Source of the DNA: Albula goreensis
Taxonomy: Eukaryota; Chordata; Actinopteri; Albuliformes; Albulidae
DNA length: 64,000 nt
Direction: 5' to 3'
Assembly (NCBI GenBank): GCA_022829145.1
Contig: CM040762.1
Coordinates: forward strand, 24,546,436 to 24,610,435
The translations under genes were made by a program, and so were the position numbers. Shown in pieces: positions 1 to 28,112 of this stretch; positions within the stretch are counted from its first letter, which is position 1, and each line of letters begins with the position of its first letter. A model generated the notes under the pieces. That model was given only the letters and a program-made list of their open reading frames with translations. It was not told where the DNA came from and did no database searches.

Positions 1-678
1 AGTGAGGCTGGTGATCTAGATTCAATCATGACTTATGTGTTTGCATTATGGTTCACCATTATAATCCAACAGTTTTGACGATATAATCGATAGAAAAGTT
101 AAAACAAGAAGCAGAGGAGGAAGGTGACAGTAAGGACAATACACAAATTACATTTGTCGTAAATATTGGGGAATTACTGTGCGGTTGTTGGAAGATTAAG
201 CCCATTTAAATACCATGTGTTCAGGCAAAATGAGAAGGCACAGAAGCTACTGTTTGTAAGGACTGAGAGTCTGTGGAGACGCTCGTTTTCTGTGGGAAAC
301 CCTGAAAAGTAGCAAAGTGTTTTCGTAGGCATGTTGGCAGAGGTATGTTCTGCCAACGCGGAAAATACCAGATGGCATATCTGCATCCCAGCAGACAAGC
401 CTACAAAACAATTGTTACAACATAAAAGTAAATAGTTGTATATGCAATTCCAAAATATTTAACTTTTTTTTTCAGTTTGTTGCTTTTTAAATCTCATTTT
501 ATCTTTTATGTAACTTCCCAGAGACTTTTTTCCGTTGACCTCAACATGCACATCTTAGTGTCAAGGCCTCACTTGGTGCAGCATGCAGTAGCTGTAATCT
601 GTGGACGTGCACATTTTCTGTATGATCAAGTTGAAGTAATGAGCATGAAGTAACGTTGTGCGCTTGTTCCCTTCGCAG
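1..678. other. nlk intron, left window edge
   Basis: No exon or RNA gene was recognised. The stretch is the intron upstream of the first visible nlk exon and ends in the acceptor TTCGCAG at 673-678. Confidence 0.5.
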
Positions 679-7288
<6,610 letters not shown>

Positions 7289-7430
7289 AGGGGGAGGACC
7301 GGGGCGACAGGAGGAACACAAAAACCAGGCTCAAAATGGGAGGCGTGGAGAGGACGGCACCTTGGAGTGGATCGATATCAAAAAGGGGGGATCACCTTGT
7401 TTTCGTGGCCAATAGGAACGATATGAAGGA

Positions 7431-7436
7431 AATAAA
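7431..7436 (+). terminator. Candidate poly(A) signal of nlk
   Basis: AATAAA lies about 143 bp after the inferred nlk stop codon. Other signals further downstream could also be used. Confidence 0.35.
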
Positions 7437-7439
7437 ACA

Positions 7440-10085
7440 CTAACCCGGGATGGGGGTGGGGAGTAAGATCCAAGGGCACAAAAATATTTGAACATGCTGC
7501 TGACAAATACTCGTCAAATATTTAGGGACTCATAAATGGAAAATTTATAGAAAAGAATGAAAGAATTTAAAGGTAAAAACTACTGATAAGATGTCTGGTC
7601 TATGAAAAAGAATGACGTTTCACCCTTTTTATGTTTCATTCAGGCCAACGATAATAGGACTAAACCTCACTTGCTCCAGCAGAGCGTGGCATATTCCACG
7701 GCGCCATAGGGTACTACACACCATAGTAAATAGTACTAAAAACTGCTGTATACTGTTCAAAACTGTACTCTGCAGTGTACTCTGCTATAATACATTGCAC
7801 TATAATTTAGAGCATTATAATATTACACCATATCTTAGTATATTGCACTGTGCTGTAGTATACAGTATGACCTCTTATGTATACTGGCTTTTCAGTACAC
7901 TAGACTGTTATAAGTCAGTTATAAATCCTAGCCCCTCTCAGTCATCTTCTGCTTCAGAATCGGCCTGTGTTTCTGGAACCTTCCGACGTCTTTTTTCCTT
8001 TTCTACATAATTATCACCCGAAGACCTACTTTGACCATGTCTGTGAGGAGAATTCTGGAATTAAACGGGAAGATCCAGCCTAGTTTTCCATTAAGGGGTT
8101 ATTTTTTTTTTTTAATTTATTAATTTTTTTTTTGAAGGAAGTGGAATTCTCAAATGCTGCTAACCCTCAGATGTTTTAGAGGTACTCTTTAACTGGTACT
8201 GCCCTGCTCATTAATGACAGAGAGGTAGTCTGCGGAATTTGTACTGTTGCTTACACTTAACTTGAGGATGATATTTTTCTCATTATGGGAACACCATAAA
8301 AAGATAAGGTCAGTCATGCCGATTACAGGCAGAAATATAATTTTGGGACTGGCGATACTGTAATATAATAAGAGGCAATTATTTACACTGGGTAAATACT
8401 TGTCTGACTCAACTGAGCATTGCTACAACACCAGTATCCAACACTGGAACTGGACATACTGCCGTCATCCCTGGTCAGTTAACTATAGAAACACTTTTGG
8501 CTGACTCGCAGAAAATTCTAGTTTCATGGAAAAGAAAATCTCACATAATATGTTATCATGGTTTCTCATTGTACTGTACTTCACTACAGTAAATGGAATA
8601 GTAACATTGCACTTGTGTACTGCAGTTAGGTGTACTTAAATATGGGTGTGTAGGAAGCTGGCCATCCCGCTGGATAGACCTGGTTGATTTTAGTTTGTGG
8701 ACTCCATTTTAGATTTGGTTGTGGCCATATTTTTTCAATGTGTTGAATGATATTTCGATGTCTGCAGGAGGCCCTGCAACACTGGTCCTGATGTGTTGTT
8801 TGGCTGTCTATATTTTACTGAGCTAAAGTGTATTGAAATGGGTGGCACAGTGTGCGCAGTCAGATACATTTGTGTTGTTGGGGGTAGAGCCGTAGGAAAA
8901 AGTACAGTGTATTACTGCTGTGAATTATTTCATTACCTCAAAACACAAGGGAACAAACAAGACTGGCCTGTTTGTGAACGGTACAATGACGTACTGTACT
9001 GTGACAATATCATTCTAGTCTACTGAACTACACTGTACTGCTTTCTTTCTACTGTTATTCACTCTTCCCTTCGTCTCACCATCGATCTCTGCCCACCGAT
9101 ATCAGAGAGAAAGAGGAATGGACGGAGATTAGCGGGAATTTTGGAATATGCTGCTGTATTGTTTTGTTTTAGGGGCTTCAGAGTAAAAGTTGCCCATTTC
9201 AGAATTAGGACCATGTTTTGGTATGTGGGTACATGCATTACCTTGATTATAAAGAACACAATGTTATTAACGTAGGACTTGAAGTGACCAAGTACAGCTA
9301 TGCTGAAGCCAAGAGAAATGTTTATGTAATTTGTGGAGAAATAGATGCATGACAGGTCACCATAGACAGAAACAGTGCACTGCTTTTACCACCAGAGGGG
9401 GCACAGGATAACGTTTACATGTAGTTGTTGCAAGTTGCTTGAGTAGCAAGCTTCAGAATGTTTTGCAATGGCATGTGTGTATTTATGGAGTTTAACTGCA
9501 GTGCAATGTGACTTCTGACCTACGAACCCTCGGGTGAAAATTCAGTTCAATTTTTTTTTTTTTTTTTTTCGTTTGTTTGTTTTTGTTTTATTTAGACTTT
9601 GTGTCTGTGGATTGTATACAATTTTTTTTTCTGTTATTAGTAGTACCATTTTGATATTGTGTGTTTGGATGGAGGAAGGTGAGCTCTGGAGAGGTGTGAA
9701 TGTCGCTTTGTAGAACTGTTATTTTCTCTTACTATGTGTGCATGCGTGAGAGTGAAAGGGTTAAAACGGGAGGAGCGGAGCGGATGGACGATGTACAGAC
9801 AAGTCCCGGAATGGAAGACAACGTAGAAATTGTAGACGTGATGGGCATTTTTCTTATTATAATTAATATTTGTGTTGTTATAATGAACATGATTCAATAA
9901 TGAACATGGATATTTTAATTGTCTGATATTTTGTGTTGCCATTTAAAATTAAAATTTTGGCTTTTGTTTTTCCAACAAATACTTGAATTTCTTAAAAAGA
10001 TCAGAGTGAAGTGATAAATAAATGATTAGACACTGGACCCAAGTCTGATTGTGTTTCATTATCAGCTTTCTTGATCATTCCCCTT
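7440..10085. other. Intergenic, no recognised gene
   Basis: No exon-like coding block was recognised. The stretch is AT-rich, with many scattered TACTGTA/TACACTGTACT phrases (7700-7920, 8560-8640, 8990-9050) and T-rich runs at 8101-8135 and 9551-9570. Short open frames here lack splice context and family motifs. Confidence 0.5.
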
Positions 10086-10089
10086 TTCA

Positions 10090-10800
10090 CAGGGTTGTGT
10101 TCCTGTCTTCAGGTGTTTTTGGACAAACTGGCGCTTTGCAAAGACACCACTCCGTCACAAAATTTCTGTGGACTGGATGTAAAATGGGATTGATAGAGTA
10201 GCTCAGAGGGGTGTCTTGTGATGTTACAGTATGTTTTGCCTTCTTCGGTTTTCGAATGTTCCAAGTGATGTTCGATGGGGTTAAAGTCTGGTAACTGATG
10301 AGAAAGCAATGCAAGCTGGCTCACCTTGCTTTTTCTAAGACTTCTCATAGGCCTGGCATAGCTTTGATGCATGTTTAGGGTCCCTGTCCTTCTGGAGAAT
10401 GAGTCCTCTTCCACTGTACTCTAAGCCGGAGGAGATGCTGTGCCTCTATAGACTAGGCCGATGTGTAGCAGATCCTGCGCTAGTCCCCAACTCCAGAACA
10501 GGTGAAACATCACAACACCTGGATATTATCACCGCCATGTTTTAGTGTAGGTTTTATGCTCTGTTGCATTAACCTATGCTGTGATTGCATCCTATAGGGT
10601 GGTAAACAATTCCATCTTCCAGCCTTCAGCAGTGAAGTTTGGTACCGTTTTGCCCGTGTGAAATGTGCAGACATATCGAAAAAGTTGTTTGGAAACCGTT
10701 ATTCTCCTGTTAAGGCTGCAGTTTCCCAATTATGTTTTGATTGTACCTTTAGTGACTGGAATAGGGTGAGTATTCAGTTGGCTTTGAAGCTTGGATGCAG
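10090..10800 (-). mobile_element. Tc1-like DNA transposon remnant (transposase, broken)
   Basis: Read on the minus strand, the stretch carries Tc1 transposase pieces in order: KPTLKHGGDNIQVL (compare the family's KHGGGSVMVWGCF), then KHASKLCQAY, then LPDFNPIEHHLEHSK (compare SPDLNPIEHLW). The pieces are in different frames with stops between them, so the copy is dead. Terminal repeats were not identified. It lies between nlk and tlcd3b. Confidence 0.75.
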
Positions 10801-12230
10801 ATGCTATTCTGTCTCTTTAAGATGTTAGCTTGACACACTGGTCTTCACATGATGTGGTCATGTCAGGTCTACCTGAAAACAAATATCTCCCCAGAATGTG
10901 TTGCACAGCCACCTTAGAAAATTTCAATTTATCTGTCTATCTGGCACAGGGATGGACTCTCAGTAGCCTGGCTATCCAGACTGAAATGTTTGAGATATTC
11001 CATTTCAGGACTGGTATTCTAACCAGGCTGGTATTTCAGCACTCAGCTACACCAACCTCACCTGACATTGTTATGAATAACTGGGAAATATTTTCAATGG
11101 ACATCTTTTTTCACAGTAAAAGCACAGGAAATACAATAATGCATGGAGGACCATATTAAGTCAATATCTGGTATTACACATTAAAAGAACAAAATCATTC
11201 ACAATGTGTATTAGGAGCATACAGGTGTTAATACTTTAATGAAATACATGATGTGATAACAGATTTAAAAAAACCTTACTAAGATATACTTCAGTTTTAT
11301 ACACACATTTCACAAAAATCTAAAAATTATACTTTTATTGTTATAGATAATGTATTTTTGAATAATTTTATTGCAACAACAAGGGATAATGAGCATAATA
11401 ATGGATAATGACTATAATGACCATGGGCTGACGCAGTAAAAAGTTATTGTTATACCCATTATGCGTGTATGATAAGTCAAGATTAAATGAGCGACTAGCA
11501 AGCAGGACACACTTATGAATTCAGCTTCAAAGCACTTGTCTGGGGAGGAGAAACCCACCTGTTAACCGCCGCCAATGAAACGAATCCGTTACAAGGTGTT
11601 TATGAGTCTAATATGGATTCATCTGTGGAAGCACAAAGCATTGCCATCGCCCATTAATAACTACTGTCATAATATTGTAATTGACCAATCATAAATTTGC
11701 AGGGGTCCTATCGGCTCACTTTCTTTTTACTCTTCATTGGACAGCGGTAGGTCCTGTCAACATATCAACCAACGAGAAAAAGAGGCGATGTTGTGCCTTT
11801 CGTGTTCAGCCTATCCTCAGCCGGTTGCTGGGATCGGCAGTGCAGATTTAAACAAAATTAATCATGTTTAGCTCGTACCAGTTACTAAACAAGACAGTAA
11901 TAATAGAAGCTTGTTTGACAAGTTTTATGTTAAACACGGTCCTTGCTTGTTCGCAAAGAGCCCGTCCTCCGGGGAAATATTATAAATAGGGAGTGGTCAG
12001 GGTCATTTCGGGTACCTTTTCAACGACATTGTTTGAAATTGAAATTATCTGATTGGGCATCATGGCCATTGCCAGTAGTTGCACATCAAGGAAGGTCACC
12101 TCGAGTTAGCTACCAATAATATGCAAAAGTAGTTTTTTTTTCCCATGTAGCCTGAATTTATTGAAATTGTTCATCTATAGGCAAGGGTCGGTGACCTGAT
12201 TGTCATCAGAACTAAAGTAAACTGCGATGC
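10800..12230. other. Intergenic, no recognised gene; TATA-like site at 11981
   Basis: A TATAAATAGGGAGT phrase at 11981 is followed by an ATG in good context at 12060 that opens only a short frame (MAIASSCTSRK then a stop). No supporting exon chain was found. The rest is AT-rich with no recognised motif. Confidence 0.35.
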
Positions 12231-12234
12231 TCTC

Positions 12235-12235
<1 letters not shown>

Positions 12236-12299
<64 letters not shown>
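12236..12299. repeat. (GT)n microsatellite
   Basis: About 32 uninterrupted TG units. Open frames running through it are artefacts. Confidence 0.97.
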
Positions 12300-12300
<1 letters not shown>

Positions 12301-15300
12301 GCATGTCTATGTTTTACGACATACTATTTAGAACAACAAGAGTAATGAAACGAAGACGCGCAGTAGAATGCCATCAAATAAATGTTAATTATTTGACACT
12401 TGTGCGAAAAATGACCAACCGTGCTCGTCAAATGTCGACACCATTCGCTTCTGCTTCCGTATGTTTCTCACCCACTTTCACCGCTTGTTTAAAATTAGAG
12501 AACTTATCGAACCCCCCTCCGAGGTCCTACCCCTCCTCATTTATCTACTTGCAAGGTAGCAAGGCAGCTAACCGGGGCAGTGGTCTAAAGAGCAGGAGGC
12601 GGGGAAACAAAGGCATGTTGATCTTCTGGCGAACATTTATTTACTACAGCGTTGGACGGTTTTATTTTTTTGTAGTGTGAATTGAGTTGATTAGAAAATA
12701 TATAAGCAAATGATAAAGGGTCATGCAAATATTTGCAAATAAATACAGCCAGCCAACCTCAGAGGTAGGATAGCCCGATACGTAGGCTACAGAAGCCAGA
12801 TAGTCAATCGATAACGGAATGCTACAGACACAGGCTGCACAAGGACAAGGAGGCACCATTCAGCTTCAATGACAAATAAAGAACTACAAATTAAGCACCG
12901 AAATAGTGGCAACAATAAAATAATATATAGTTAGCTATTTGGCTGAGAGGCGGAAGGATTCAGGCGGTGAGGAATTGATGTAATGGACCAAAGAGGTAAA
13001 AAAAAACTGTCCCTGCCGTTGTCTTGCCAAAATAATTTATATTTATTCTTTTTTTTAATCGTTTTGCAGGAATCCAAAAACAATAGGATGCCAGTCATGT
13101 GGACCATCCCACGGACATATCGCAGACGGCAAATCGCTTCACCGTGACAGGAGTTTCGACGCGACGCTGAACGGACGCCGCAGAGCTCAGATTTATAACA
13201 TTCACCGGTGCTCCTCTCCTCCCCTCCCAGTTAAACTCCCTGTATTTCTGACTCAATCCACTCTCACCTCTATCCTGTCTCTCTCCTCTTTTGTGCTATT
13301 CCACATTTTTATGCCACCCCGGTGATGCACCGTTTGCTGATGATACCTTATGTTCATGTTAGCTCCAACCATCATTGTGTGACGGACTCATGCAGACAAG
13401 ACAGACGGGCCCGATTCCCATAATCGCGCATTGGATCCGCTGTCCTTAAGATTTACTGAGATACCATTAGCAAACGTTAGCAGCACGAAGTGTATGGTTT
13501 TATATGTGCTTTCTTGCTAGTACAGAATGCTTGTGCAGTAGTGAGTATCTAGTGTTCTGTCGATCTTGACTTCATTACGTTAATAAATGGCTTACGACTT
13601 AGACGACTAACTATAGCTTGCTTGTACGCTACTTTAAACCTCTCAAAATCCGCTTCCATAGTTTATGTATAAGAACCTGCTCAGAATTATGAATATTTAT
13701 ATGCAATTTAATAGAGGCGCTAGTTGAGTCTTTTTTTTTTTTAGATAGACGTAATATAGTACTTAGCTAGCTGTTAATATTTGACACGAATTGCGGACTT
13801 AAATGCAGCTGTTGTATAGATTGTCGGTTTATTATTATCAGACCGTACAATGTCCACATTTTAAGTCTTTGCTAGCTAGCGCATTGCGCATTTGTCCAGA
13901 TAGGTCGTAACCAGAGAATGTTGATCAAGAGGGGTGTAGCCCGATGTATGTGTTAGATTGAAGAAATGTAACTGTCAAATAATTCGCGGAATTGGACTAA
14001 GAAAACGTTTTACCCAGTGGGGCAACTTCAGAAAGCTGCCATGTGCTGAGATAGCTCAAGCTTGCTAAAAATAAAAAAAAAAAACGTCAGATCGATAACG
14101 TGTTTCTATTGTGAAAGTAAAGCGAGTGCAATTTAGATGTCATGACACAAGTTGCATGCAGTGATGTTTTGCATCCTGAGTAAAACATCTATAGGCCCGT
14201 CTTTATTCAAATAGAGTATATATAGCCTACATCAGTGTTCATAAAAGATAAAGGAGGCTTTGAAGTAGCAAGAAATAATTTCGAAACCAATACGACCTGA
14301 GTGTATCGACCTGTTTGATTGTTGCTCTTATCTTTTAAAAAGAGACTGGTCCGTTTTATCCTCAACCGACGCAAGGAACAACTAAACAATTTATTTTTCT
14401 CTTAATTGTGTGCATTCCTTTACCGTCTCCCCATCTCACTCGTCTGGTTTGCCCTCCCTCTCTACCCCTTGTCTTGTTCCCCCATCGTTTTCCCCCAGTC
14501 CTATTGTATCCCTACTGTAATCTCTGTAAATCTCCTCGTTGCCCCATTCTGTTTCTGTTGTTATGAGAAAACGAAAGCTGTAAACCTGTGAACTTTATGG
14601 AAGTTTTCCTCTATATAAACAAACACAATGTACTTTAGTTTCCCTGTTATTAACATTGTGGTTGGAGAATTTGGGCTTCATAAATCGAACATAGGTGGAG
14701 CTACCACATGCTATCAATGTACTTTGGAACATAAAGTTTTGGCCAATTTCGTAGTAGTCAATGTTTGACTCCTAATAGTATCTCACCTGTTACAGGATTT
14801 TTGAAGCCACACTCTTCTACTATTTGGTTTTACCATAAGTACACATTATTTAGTGTGTACATTTACATCTCCTTATTCAGTCAATGCTTACTGATATACT
14901 GTATATGACAGATGGTACATTTATGTATGTTTTAGCAGAGATTTATTGAAGAATGCTAATTTTAGTCTAACTTTTGTCTTTCTTTTTTCTTCCATGTGTC
15001 CCATCCCTCCATATCTCCTTGTCTGGCCTTTTTCATTTTCGTTCTTTTTGTAGGCTGATGGGAAATACTTGATACAAACAAGGATTAGATCTCACTGCAC
15101 GAACAGGGGGGGAGGGGGGTGGCTTGGGAATTAACATTTCAATAGGCTAGTTTTAAATACAAGTTTTCACAAATACTCGAAATGCTTCAGTCCAATATCA
15201 GAAACACACATGCAATCGGAATGAATCTTCAGACAGATGACATATTTCACTCTTGTAGATAAATCTCAAGAATCAAGCATTCTATTGGAGCTCAGAAGCT

Positions 15301-15541
15301 GAGCATTGACACACATTTGAGTTTGCCCATTCCCCATTGGCTCAGGCAGCCTTTGTCAAGTCTGACATCATAATGACTCAAGCTGTAATTCACTAAGTAA
15401 ATGCAGCAGAAGACAGTGTAGTGGAGTCAGTACATTAATGCTATTAGATTACTATTGCTGCTAGAGGGAACGGAAGGGTAGAACCTCACACCGAGGGGAC
15501 AGTGGCCGAACCTCATTATTAGGAGAGAGACTTGTGGGACC
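12300..15541. other. Upstream region of tlcd3b; no coding exon recognised
   Basis: This probably holds the promoter and 5' UTR of tlcd3b. GC-richer sequence at 13090-13210 could be a noncoding first exon, but no donor could be fixed. The remainder is AT-rich with T runs and no coding signature. Confidence 0.35.
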
Positions 15542-22725
<7,184 letters not shown>

Positions 22726-25700
22726 GAGGGGACGGGAAAGGAAGGGAAAGCGAGGGACGGGAGGAACGAGGACTACCAGGGGAGGGAGACAAGCAGAAGT
22801 CCAGGGATTTTACTGTACTGTGTTTTAAGAGGCAAAAAATGGCACTAAAATGGGTTACATGCTTTTGTTCTGTATGACAGGAAAATGAATGAAGCTGGAC
22901 CAAGTCCTCTGACTGCCTATCCGTTCCTGTCAGTCACTATCTGTTACCGGTCACTGTAACAGCGATGACTTTAACAGGAAAGGGTTTCAACATTGACAAA
23001 AAGGTGGATGAAATTCAGGACAAAACAAGAGATGCCTTATCTCTCTTGCACCACAAATTACCCCAGTTTAAGGGATACAGGACAAACAGCAGCCAGACAT
23101 AGACGGAGAGAGACAGCTACAAGGCTAAACACTTCACTCTGTGTGGCACCAGGGAGGAGCGTTTGACACTAAATCACACTAAAACAGTGAGACAAAAACA
23201 AAAAAAAAAATGTCATCTTAGATGGTGGAACAGAGGGCATTGTGGATGGGGCAGTGGCAGGAGAGATGGTTAGCGATGCATTTTTCTGGAAATCATGTTA
23301 GAGAGGAAATAGCAGGTTTAGGATTGTATTATACTGTATAACAGTAAATTACTGTAGATACACAGCCCAGCTTAACCAAGAAGGGAAACCAGCATTCGAA
23401 ACAAGTTCATCTTATCTGCAGTCCTGCGTACTCACTGTTGCTCAAACACTGTCGTTAGCCCTCAGACAGGTAAAAAAAGGGCAACCCACCCCCTGTCATG
23501 GTAAATATAGCCTTATTTTACCTTCAGACTTATGGTCACTTTCCTCATTCTGTCTGTCTGTTTTCCCAGAACTATTTTTTTATTTGTTTAGGCAATCATA
23601 TATTTATTAATTTATTTTGAATTGTTTACAAGGTTGGCGACTTTTCTTAAATGTGGAAATTGTACAAACAATTGCAATTTTGGGCTCGTTGGTTTGTTTT
23701 GTACTTTTGTTAGAATTTAATTTATTTAATACATATATCCTGTTTTCTCATGATATGTGTACATATGTATCTTGACAGATTGAAATATAGCAACGTATGT
23801 GTTTTGATTTTATTTTCTGATGTTTATTTAGGGATTTTTATTTCATTTTTCATTTGAGAACATATTCTTTATTGGCCTCCATTTTTCTGTCTCCCAGTAA
23901 CAAAAATGCCAACTTTGGCAAAGACTGGGAAACAAGAGAAAATAATGGATGCATTTTTGCTTTTAACATCATGCAGGATTTGTCTCCTGCCAGCGTCATT
24001 GTCAGTCGTCTGTAGGGTACCTGTCAGACAGGAAATCTGTAGCTGTAACCATGGTAATATATGGCCCAGAATCTACTTGTGAATTCCGCCAGTTCCCTAT
24101 GAGTTACACTAAGCAGTGCCAATAGCAATGGCTATCAAAGAGGCATTATAAAATAATGCAGTATTATGTAGCATGGACCAAGTGAGGCGTAGAGGCGTAC
24201 AAAAATGTCGCCTTTGGGAAATAGAAGTACTGCTATGTATTTGTTCCACCCACTCACTAAACCAGCAGGTGTCACTAGTAGGCTCCTCTATCTGGCTGAA
24301 GAGTTTCACTGATTCGTATCAGCTGGCTTAGTTCACGGATGGAATAAATGCATAGTAGTTCTTCTGTCGGAGGTTTCACTCGCCGGGTTGAGATGTGGGT
24401 AATGATAAATGTACAGACTAGGGCTCACACAGGTGGCTCACGAAATACGTTCACTTGTGGTAAAAAAATATTTTAAAGACATGTAACTGCACTGACTTTC
24501 TTCAGCTGGTATGTAACGCTAAGGTATACTGGCACTGCACTGAGAGAGATTCATGTAATATATACACTGAGTGATTTAACAACTTAAAATATGCTGTAGT
24601 TAGGGATTAATGAGGAAATGCTGTAGAAACATACAGACTGGCTTTTAAAGGTCCAGTGGGTCAGTGTCTGGTGAGTCCAATGAGTCGTGTTTCTGCTATT
24701 TACGAACATTAAACCCCCATGGAACTTCAATGCAGAAAAATGAAAAGAGTAACTGTTTGTCACTAATCTTGTATGTTGTTATACACTAGTTAAACAGCTG
24801 TAGTTTATCAGTAAAGGAGGAATAAATATGGAAGGCAGTGATACCCTTCTGAAATCAAGGAACCAGGTAAATAACAAGGTAATTATAAATGCCGTGATTT
24901 ACTGAAAATTTTTTTTTTTGCAACTTATCCACTAAAATCCCCTAAAAATAAGTTTACAATTCGCTGTAGTATGGATGGTTTTTAAGGGAAGTATTAAATT
25001 TACTGTATCATTATTGTGTATCCTTTTTATTTTGTTGATGATTTTATTTTTGAAGATGCTGAATGTACATATTTATACATATAAATAATATACATAATAA
25101 TCACTGTATCTGCCTCCATTACTGTTACTGCTACATGAAGGCTGGACTGTAATCAATGTTCTCCTGACAAAAATATATTATGCTGTTCTCTTTGCTTTGG
25201 TTGTGAGCTCATTATTCCGTGAATGGGATTGGTATGACCAACATACAGAATGACTTCGGCTGATTGGCTGATTTTTTTTATGAGAATTAACACAGATGGA
25301 CACGTAGACTTTTGGCACTTTTCCATCGCACAAAACAGTTCAGAAACCCCCTGTACTGAAAAACCTTCATGGTTACCAGAATTTGTGTGTTTCCATTGAA
25401 CTTCATGACCAGTGATAGTGAGGAAATATTGTTTTGGGAAAGTTCAAAACGCGAATGTTACACTGCTGACATCCATTAGCCTCACGACGCAGTACACTTT
25501 AAACAACAAAAACTGTTAACAGAGGTTGAAGCCAGTCAAAGAGGTGCAGCTCTGCTTGTGGTGATGGAAACGTTTCTACAACCCATGATGCACTGTGGTG
25601 TGGTGAGGCATAGCAATGAAAAATCCTTAAGTTACTTATGAACTGATTGGTAGCGATGGGGTAGGGAGGTGCCAAAAATGAGCTGAAAAATTAGAAATGA

Positions 25701-27230
25701 ACCAAAATGGGTAGAGCTACAATGTAATATCAGTGATTTGGGATTTGGACCAATGACCACCCTGACTGAAGTGAGAAAAGAGATTGTTCAAAAAAGTAAA
25801 CCATTGGCATGTGACTGTAGCTCCATCCGAAAGGGGTTTGTGGTACCTCATTTCAACCATCACTACTGAGACCAGGTTTACAGGAGTGCACACAAGGTAC
25901 TGAGAATCTGAAACATTGCTAATAAAGACACAGACAATTATAGACTAAATATATTTCTGGAAACGCTTAGAAGTCAAATAAGTCATCAGTCCATGGGCAC
26001 TGTCTAATTTGAGATCACATGATCCTTGTTATAAATTTTATTTTAGTAATTTCATTTTTGTAGAGTCAGACACATCTATTTCATCATAATATTAATATGG
26101 ATGGATGGGCACCATATTCCTATAAACTGGCTCCATCTCCAGAATCCCTGGAGCCAAACCGCCTTTTCCAGCCAGCCAGATAATGCTCACCTGGAGGCAC
26201 TGAGACAATCTGAGAAGCATATTCGGTGAGCGGAAACTACTTTGTTGAAGATCTGTGTTGTAACGGACTTACAGAAACATTTGTCGATCAGAGTGATGGT
26301 CCAACCACATGATTTTCTTGCAGTCATTTTGAAAAATATATCAGTTGTGTGCTGTGGGTATGAAGCTGATTTTGGGTCATTCTCTGAACTGTAGATGGAA
26401 CCAATACATTTCACTAGCACACAGAGAAAATGGTACTCTGATGTCATATATGGCTGGTGTAATGTTGCTTATCATCCCGCAAAAATTCACAAAATTTTGG
26501 AAAATCAACAGCTTTTTTCAGTTCAAGAGCTGCAACTCTGCTCCTCTATGACTCAGATTTAGAGCCACTGCCTGTAACTAAATTGTGATTTACTGAAACC
26601 TACGATGTCTGCAACGTCAAACTCCTGCAATGCAGTAACCACGCAGTCGAGAGGGCTAGTAGTTGATTTCTACTCCTGGCCGATCCAGGTTGATCCTACT
26701 GGGCTGCAGTCCCGTCTCTTGCCTATGTTTAACATCTTCAAACTGATTCAGAGTCAGTCCATTCTACCCAACCAACGCAAGTAAGATCAGTAAATCACGT
26801 GTTTGGAAGGCAGTACTTCCGGTATCGATTCATTCATGTAAAAGAGGAAGAGAAGTGGTTGTTTGGAAAACTATTCAAGAAGATATCTTCAACAGAGGGG
26901 TAAGACCACTCACATGACAACTAAATTCCTTTATTATGTTTTCAGTGAATACTATGTTTGATCAAAAATACAAATGAAATGCAGACCATTATCCCTGTTG
27001 TTGTAGTTGCATCAACAAATCACGTTCCGTTATGCAGGCATTTTCCTGAAGTTTGCCGATAATGAAAGAATTTAGAAAGATACATTTAGAAAGAAGAAAA
27101 AAGGTTCGACCAATTGATAGTTTCTCGTTTCCGCTGACATCTTTATTCATATGAGTCAAATCGCCGCTGTTGAAAGTTTGTTTAGTTAATGGAATTTAGA
27201 CTCTATCTCCTACTTTCTCAACAGGCGGTC
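22726..27230. other. tlcd3b 3' UTR and intergenic flank
   Basis: No further coding exon was recognised. The stretch just after the stop is purine-rich and probably 3' UTR. AATAAA signals at 24342 and near 24822 are candidate ends and neither could be chosen. A phrase TTTTAAAGGTCCAGTGGGTC at about 24645 resembles the end of a common fish transposon. 25300-25900 has repeat-like texture but no clear ends. Confidence 0.4.
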
Positions 27231-27639
27231 CGTAAGCCCTTATGTTGTGGCCCCCTACAGATCTGGTTATGAATGTATAATTATAATAATTAAAATAATT
27301 TAAAATTAGGCAGTGCGCCTTCAGTTTTGTGCCATGGCAACTGACAATGGGAAAGTTAACAATAGCCTATTTATCGCGAGAGCTCATCTGTCAAGCCTGC
27401 AAAATATTTTGCACCTTTATTTAGGTCCTCCACAGTGCACCTTCTCTGACTGAAGGCGTCAATTGAATTCACTCAATCATAAACTTAAAGGGAAACAAAA
27501 GGTTCAGCCGATGATGCTGACTGATGTGGCTGCATTTGAAACGTAACAGCCTGTTTGCGCAGCAGCATCAGGAAATAAATTTCACTTACACTTCCTGTTA
27601 TACAGTCCCAAGTGGAACAACCAGATTCATTTTTTCCCA

Positions 27640-28015
27640 TCCCTAACTGCGCCTATCTCGCGGAGCTATAAGAGGAGTTTTCCTCCCGATTCGTGGACGT
27701 TAAGTCCTTGAAACCCGCGCTGGCATTCAGAGAGAATCCATTAGCTTATGATGTACAGGCTACCTCTGTCTCGGTCATACATGTGCAATTCGGAGTCGAA
27801 AGGGCTGCGTTTGAATGAATGCAGTTCTATGAGCGACTCATAGAACTGCAGCACAGCCATATCCTCAAAGAAAGACACAATGAGGAGAGCATTGACATCC
27901 TGGGTACTGAAGGACATATACCCTGCATTAATCCCGTGTGCTCAGAAAATCCTGACTTGCTTTGGATCTACTTATGTGTGTGAAAGCTCCTTCTCTTTCC
28001 ACGGCAATAATTAAT
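27640..28015 (+). mobile_element. hAT transposase C-terminal remnant
   Basis: Translated pieces show EEFSSRFVDVKSLKPALAF then RENPLAYDV, then HILKERHNEESIDILG, then LKDIYPALIPCAQKIL and TCFGSTYVCESSFSFH. The last is the conserved hAT dimerisation signature FGSTYxCExxFS of ZBED-like elements. At least one frame change separates the middle from the last block and the protein stops short, so the copy is dead. It lies between tlcd3b and mvp. Confidence 0.75.
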
Positions 28016-28112
28016 GGGGTTGGAGTTAGGGTTAGGGGGTTCAAGGGTGGATTTTAACTATTTATTTGGATTCCCTATGTATGAAACTGGATGTGCCAAG
28101 CCTACCACCTAT

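Noticed and set aside
12240-12680. 146-codon ORF opening with poly(Cys-Val)
   Set aside because: It starts in the (GT)n array and the remainder has no family motif or conservation sign.
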